Shown in pieces: positions 56,919-57,999 of a stretch of DNA of 57,999 bases. This stretch comes from a virus. Where the stretch lies: the IMG/VR virus record IMGVR_UViG_3300047560_001295, positions 1-57,999 of that record; one strand, given 5' to 3'. Within the stretch, counting starts at the first letter, position 1; every line of letters starts with the position of its first letter. Position numbers and translations under genes: made by a program. The notes under the pieces were generated by a model. It did no database searches and was not told the DNA's origin. It was given only the letters and a program-made list of their open reading frames with translations.

Positions 56919-57764
56919 GCCCTCGTAGATGATGTTGACTGAGCCGCCAGTAAAATTAGTTAGCCCACTCCCGCCGTAAATTTGAATGCGATCAAGGGCT
57001 CCGCTTAATGCTATAAAGCCGCCGTATGTATACATTGTTGACGCAGAAGAAGAATAAAAGCCGCCCGATATCGCCCACGCATTCGTAGCCGAATTAACGA
57101 GCGTAAAAATTACTGATCCACTAAGAGCCGTGGTAGAGCCTATAGGCCACCCATTATTGACCGTTGAGGCAAACGTAGTAACTGCGTTTGATGCTGTTCG
57201 TGTCTCAAAAGTGCTGTACCCAGAGGAAGCATAACTACCTGAACCCAGATTTATAAAAGTACCACCTGTATTCAATACCCCGCTAAAAACTAAAGTAAGC
57301 CGCTTACACCAGCTTGGTATGCCGGTATATCCGTAAGTATTAGCTCCATTAGTTGTTTGCGCCGTACCTTGAACCATTCTGGCCACAGGTACGTTGTTAT
57401 TTACCGTAAGGTTACCAGATGCATCAAAACCACCGAGTTTTGCAGGACTAGCCGGTCCGTTGTTATAGAAACTTACCCCGTCAGAAGCACCGGCAATAAC
57501 GCGCGCTGTTCCGGCTACGTAATCTAAGACGACACCATCTGAGAAGCTTCCAGCGTATTGGCCGGGAATAAGAATACCACCTGCTGTTATTAGATCCCCA
57601 TTAGCATCTATGGTAAGAACGTCTTGCGTAATTGCATCAACGTTTCCACGACCCAACCGAATACTACCGTCTGGCGTATTCGGCTGATACCAAGTCATGT
57701 TATTCGTTGGAGTTGCCGATTGTCCTACTTGAACGGCGTTTGTTTTAAGCGCACTTGAACTCAT
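56916..57764 (-). CDS. Tail fibre protein, upper fibre set
   Basis: The 282-aa protein has an N-terminal part rich in Asn/Thr (SATPTNNMTWYQPNTPDGSI) with short strand repeats (VLTIDANGDLITAGGILIPG, KLGGFDASGNLTVNNNVPVA), typical of trimeric fibre shafts, and a C-terminal beta domain (IPSWCKRLTLVFSGVLNTGG, SGALDRIQIYGGSGLTNFTG). It is the gene downstream of the end-spanning adhesin, overlapping its stop as ATGA. Probably a fibre or spike partner of the Gly-rich adhesins. Confidence 0.78.
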   Translation of the reverse strand: MSSSALKTNAVQVGQSATPTNNMTWYQPNTPDGSIRLGRGNVDAITQDVLTIDANGDLITAGGILIPGQYAGSFSDGVVLDYVAGTARVIAGASDGVSFYNNGPASPAKLGGFDASGNLTVNNNVPVARMVQGTAQTTNGANTYGYTGIPSWCKRLTLVFSGVLNTGGTFINLGSGSYASSGYSTFETRTASNAVTTFASTVNNGWPIGSTTALSGSVIFTLVNSATNAWAISGGFYSSSASTMYTYGGFIALSGALDRIQIYGGSGLTNFTGGSVNIIYEG

Positions 57765-57999
57765 GCCGTGTAGCTCCCCGAGGAAGTGAATTTGATGATG
57801 GTGTTAGAACCTGAAGTGGTCACAGTAGGAGATCCTGTGGTAACGCCGGAGTAGTTCGCCGTGGGAACGGAAAGGATTACAACGCCTGAACCTCCGTTGG
57901 CCCCCTGCCCAGCGTAGCCACCACCGGACCCACCACCAGTGTTTACAGTCCCTGCGGTTCCTGAAGCTGTATTTCCAGCGCCTCCGCCATAAGAAGCTG
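57761..57999 (-). CDS. Gly-rich tail fibre/adhesin, C-terminal part (continues at left end)
   Basis: This is the 3' part of the gene that begins at base 889. Read across the join it gives [19 protein letters not shown] in one open frame, matching [13 protein letters not shown] in the paralogue. It ends with a motif close to [15 protein letters not shown], the same C-terminus as the paralogue at 1254-2492. The TGA stop overlaps the ATG of the next fibre gene (start 57764) by four bases. The conserved C-terminal beta segment after the Gly-rich zone probably caps the fibre tip. Confidence 0.85.
   Translation of the reverse strand, partial: ASYGGGAGNTASGTAGTVNTGGGSGGGYAGQGANGGSGVVILSVPTANYSGVTTGSPTVTTSGSNTIIKFTSSGSYTA

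Overview
The window looks like the complete genome of a tailed bacteriophage with a contractile tail (myovirus morphotype), not a piece of a bacterial chromosome. It carries terminase, portal, major capsid, sheath, tube, tape measure and baseplate genes, a lysis cassette and phage-type replication genes, and no bacterial housekeeping genes. The two ends belong together: a Gly-rich tail-fibre gene leaves the left end at base 1 and continues in frame from base 57999, so the record is a circular or circularly permuted molecule cut inside that gene. The host cannot be named from sequence alone. I saw no integrase, tRNA gene, CRISPR array or IS element, which points to a lytic phage. No stretch longer than about 240 bases lacks a gene.

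Read as a circle, the layout has one divergence (25945-26076) and one convergence (40475-40621). On the minus strand, from right to left, are: an XRE-like regulator and primase-helicase (25.9-23.5 kb); small accessory genes with dCMP deaminase, dUTPase and a HAD phosphatase (23.3-18.0 kb); the packaging and head module TerS, TerL, portal-Nudix, MuF-like protein, lysis genes, protease-scaffold, cement protein, major capsid and head-tail connectors (17.9-5.0 kb), interrupted by a GIY-YIG homing endonuclease; and collagen-like and Gly-rich fibres (5.0-0 kb). Past the join the minus strand continues with two beta-helix tail spikes, a glycosyltransferase, sheath, tube, frameshifted tail chaperone, tape measure, baseplate, and short fibre with its assembly chaperone (57.8-40.6 kb).

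The plus strand (26.0-40.5 kb) holds recombination and replication genes (Sak4-like ATPase, DUF669 ssDNA-binding protein, Cas4-like nuclease, DEAD helicase, sliding clamp, family A polymerase), a cluster of very small membrane proteins, three proteins sharing a repeated C-terminal domain, and a 7-deazaguanine DNA-modification cassette: QueE, QueC, QueD, a phosphoribosyltransferase-FolE fusion, a DenV-like protein and DpdA.

The main biological story is that cassette. FolE, QueD, QueE and QueC would make a 7-deazaguanine base from GTP, and DpdA would exchange it for guanine in phage DNA, presumably to escape host restriction. Two features are unusual: all four zinc-binding cysteines of QueC are replaced (Ser, Thr, Asn, Asn), and FolE carries an N-terminal domain resembling xanthine-guanine phosphoribosyltransferase. 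Other points of interest are the Nudix domain on the portal, a nested scaffold start, an A-AAU-UUG frameshift site, a ribosome site buried in a hairpin before the homing endonuclease, operator-like palindromes inside two promoters, and a promoter that overlaps a terminator.
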